Assembly: GCA_030433115.1 (NCBI GenBank)
Contig: JAUILH010000011.1
Span: forward strand, 1-52,619
Direction of reading: 5' to 3'
Length of the DNA stretch: 52,619 bases
Origin: Bacteroidia bacterium
Lineage (GTDB): Bacteria > Bacteroidota > Bacteroidia > Flavobacteriales_D > JAUILH01
The translations under genes and the position numbers were made by a program. Every line of letters starts with the position of its first letter. Within the stretch, counting starts at the first letter, position 1. Below are positions 51,146-52,619 of the stretch, in pieces. The notes under the pieces were generated by a model. That model did not search any database. It had not been told where the DNA came from and was given only the letters and a program-made list of their open reading frames with translations.

Positions 51146-52117
51146 ATGACTGTAAAAGAAATTAAGGCGCCAGTGCGGACGGAAATGGAGACTTTCGAAT
51201 GGAAGTTCAAGGAGTCTATGAGCAGTCAGACACCATTACTAGACAAAATCACCCATTATATTATTAAGAGAAAGGGGAAGCAGATGCGACCTCTTTTTGT
51301 GTTTTTAAGTGCGAAGGTATTTGGAGAGGTGAAGGAATCCACTTACACGGCAGCTTCTTTAATAGAATTGCTGCATACCGCTACCTTGGTACATGATGAT
51401 GTGGTAGATGATTCGTTTGAAAGACGCGGGTTTTTCTCGATTAATGCCATTTGGAGAAATAAAATAGCTGTGTTGGTAGGAGATTATCTGCTCAGCAAAG
51501 GATTGATGTTGTCTGTGGATAAAGGAGAGTTTGAACTCTTAAGAATCATTACCAATGCGGTGAGAGAGATGAGTGAAGGGGAGCTGCTTCAAATTGAAAA
51601 GGCACGTAAACTGGATATCACGGAGGATGTTTATTTTGAGGTGATCAGGCAGAAGACGGCTTCATTGTTGGCAGCATGTTGCGCATGTGGTACACATTCA
51701 ACCTCTCAAAACGAGGAGGACACAAAAAAAATGTTGCAGTTTGGAGAAAAAGTGGGGATTGCCTTCCAGATTAAGGACGATTTGTTTGACTATGGTTCCG
51801 GAAAAGACATTGGTAAACCAACCGGTATCGACATCAAGGAACGTAAAATGACTTTGCCACTGATCTATACTTTAAACAACGTTGATAAATCAACAAAGAA
51901 GACTTTGATCAGAACGGTTAAAAAGTACAATGAGGATTCTGAGAAAGTGAATGAACTCATTGAGGTAGTGATAAAAACCGGTGGGATTGATTATGCAACC
52001 GAACGAATGAACCAATATCGGGATGACGCCTTGGAGATTTTATCTGGGTTTCCTCAAAATGACGCCACACGTTCTCTCGAAGGTTTGGTAAAGTACACGA
52101 CTGAAAGAATAAAATAA
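51146..52117 (+). CDS. Trans-polyprenyl diphosphate synthase (IspB-like)
   Basis: 323 residues. Chain-elongating prenyltransferase that adds isopentenyl units to an allylic diphosphate; in this phylum the product is usually the side chain of menaquinone. First Asp-rich motif LVHDDVVDDSFERRG (D84-D88), second FQIKDDLFDYG (D211-D215), KGKQMRPL substrate-binding region, DYLLSKGL before the second helix. The exact chain length cannot be read from the sequence. The stop overlaps the start of the next gene by one base (TAATG). Confidence 0.93.
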   Translation: MTVKEIKAPVRTEMETFEWKFKESMSSQTPLLDKITHYIIKRKGKQMRPLFVFLSAKVFGEVKESTYTAASLIELLHTATLVHDDVVDDSFERRGFFSINAIWRNKIAVLVGDYLLSKGLMLSVDKGEFELLRIITNAVREMSEGELLQIEKARKLDITEDVYFEVIRQKTASLLAACCACGTHSTSQNEEDTKKMLQFGEKVGIAFQIKDDLFDYGSGKDIGKPTGIDIKERKMTLPLIYTLNNVDKSTKKTLIRTVKKYNEDSEKVNELIEVVIKTGGIDYATERMNQYRDDALEILSGFPQNDATRSLEGLVKYTTERIK

Positions 52118-52581
52118 TGAAGTATTTGATCGTTAGTTTAATAGCATTTGCCTTTTTGTCTTGTGGAGAAAATGAGGCATCTAAGCCTGAAGTATCGAAA
52201 GCAAAACAAGCTGATAAACAGGATTTGAGCAATGTTCATGAAATGAGCTATGGCATTGATGATACCATCAAAATGAAATCTGTTGAAAACCATGCAGACG
52301 TTCAGGATGGACCATTTGAATTATTGTATTCCAACGGAGTCATTAAAGCCAAAGGAGATATTAAAGACGGCAAAAAGTCTGGTCTGTGGGAGAGCTTTTA
52401 TGAAGACGGTACAAGATGGAGCTCAACTTATTACACAGCCGGCAAACCCAATGGCTATTCCATTACCTATTTTAAAAATGGCACGGTTCAGTATAAAGGT
52501 GAGTACAAAAACGGAGAACGCACCGGACATTGGGAATTCTATTTAGAAGATGGATCCCTTGAAAAATCGATAGACTACTAA
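52117..52581 (+). CDS. MORN_2/YwqK-type repeat lipoprotein
   Basis: 154 residues. Lipobox C16 (MKYLIVSLIAFAFLSC), linker, then MORN_2-type repeats: FELLYSNGVIKAKGDIKDGKKSG, LWESFYEDGTRWSSTYYTAGKPNG, YSITYFKNGTVQYKGEYKNGERTG, HWEFYLEDGSLEKSIDY. Each repeat is about 23 residues with a GxWxxYxxxG pattern. Related in type to the lipoprotein at 32098. It starts in the stop codon of the polyprenyl synthase and its own stop overlaps the next start, so it is in the same operon. Confidence 0.85.
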   Translation: MKYLIVSLIAFAFLSCGENEASKPEVSKAKQADKQDLSNVHEMSYGIDDTIKMKSVENHADVQDGPFELLYSNGVIKAKGDIKDGKKSGLWESFYEDGTRWSSTYYTAGKPNGYSITYFKNGTVQYKGEYKNGERTGHWEFYLEDGSLEKSIDY

Positions 52582-52619
52582 TGAAAGCCTGGACCATAGT
52601 CAATAAAGGAGCAGCAGAC
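52581..52619 (+). CDS. Start of a further gene, possibly a zinc-type alcohol/quinone dehydrogenase
   Basis: ATG at 52581 overlaps the preceding stop (TAATG) and opens the frame MKAWTIVNKGAAD to the window edge. The opening MKAW-x-I-x-x-x-G is similar to the N-termini of medium-chain dehydrogenase/quinone oxidoreductase proteins, but 13 residues cannot prove this. Coding is likely because of the stop-start overlap with the gene before it. Confidence 0.55.
   Translation, partial: MKAWTIVNKGAAD

Noticed and set aside
1..52619. CRISPR arrays and tRNA/rRNA genes
   Set aside because: No regularly spaced direct repeats and no cloverleaf or rRNA-like sequence seen in the intergenic stretches on reading through.

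Overview
The window looks like chromosomal DNA of a member of Bacteroidota, probably order Flavobacteriales (close to Cryomorphaceae or Crocinitomicaceae). The evidence is: two secreted proteins with a type IX secretion (T9SS) C-terminal sorting domain and SprB repeats; lineage-restricted families (DUF2480, DUF3098, a YfbK-like von Willebrand protein after an ECF sigma gene); many small lipoproteins with an acidic stretch after the lipobox Cys; promoters of the Bacteroidota type (TAnnTTTG); and almost no Shine-Dalgarno signals. The DNA is moderately AT-rich. I see no rRNA, tRNA, CRISPR array or IS element.

Layout. 1-2469: start of an alpha-2-macroglobulin gene cut by the window edge, an N-acetylmuramoyl-L-alanine amidase and a GNAT acetyltransferase, all on minus. 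2470-2813 is a gene-free stretch with hairpins. 2814-4157: a small secreted protein, then the DUF59-DUF2480 iron-sulfur assembly pair. 4290-7040: tetrapyrrole operon hemA-hemC-hemD, overlapping. 7152-9659: a probable inserted cassette with an Rhs-type secreted toxin gene, a likely immunity gene and a third small gene, placed exactly at the 3' end of ispD and flanked by a second copy of the last codons of ispD. 9614-14164: ispD, queA, truB, uppP, DUF3098 and ftsX on minus (isoprenoid, tRNA modification and cell envelope). 14357-18502: YceI lipoprotein, leuS, GNAT. 18567-23279: a large T9SS cargo protein and two secreted proteins. 23391-26983: LytS-type kinase, LytTR regulator and a periplasmic-binding/SpoIIE phosphatase receptor. 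27052-30894: a second T9SS cargo gene and dnaG. 30902-39448: secreted and lipoprotein genes of unknown role plus the ECF sigma/VWA pair. 39617-42106: MBOAT acyltransferase and SGNH-like partner. 42220-44163: dxs. 44172-49380: secreted and lipoprotein genes, two of them tandem relatives with a CxCxD motif. 49463-52619: ALDH7-type dehydrogenase, polyprenyl diphosphate synthase, a MORN lipoprotein and the first codons of a further gene.

Functional links. dxs and ispD (MEP pathway), the polyprenyl synthase and uppP all serve isoprenoid supply and lipid-carrier recycling for quinones and cell wall; hemA, hemC and hemD make uroporphyrinogen III. Much of the rest is envelope: T9SS cargo, lipoproteins, a beta-barrel, an amidase and FtsX.

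The most unusual feature is the ispD-anchored toxin cassette with its 43-bp ispD 3'-end relic. Next come three related intergenic palindromes, two genes that appear to need a non-standard start codon (hemD and the gene at 46142-47209), a DnaG primase that lacks all four zinc ligands, and a periplasmic-binding/SpoIIE fusion receptor.
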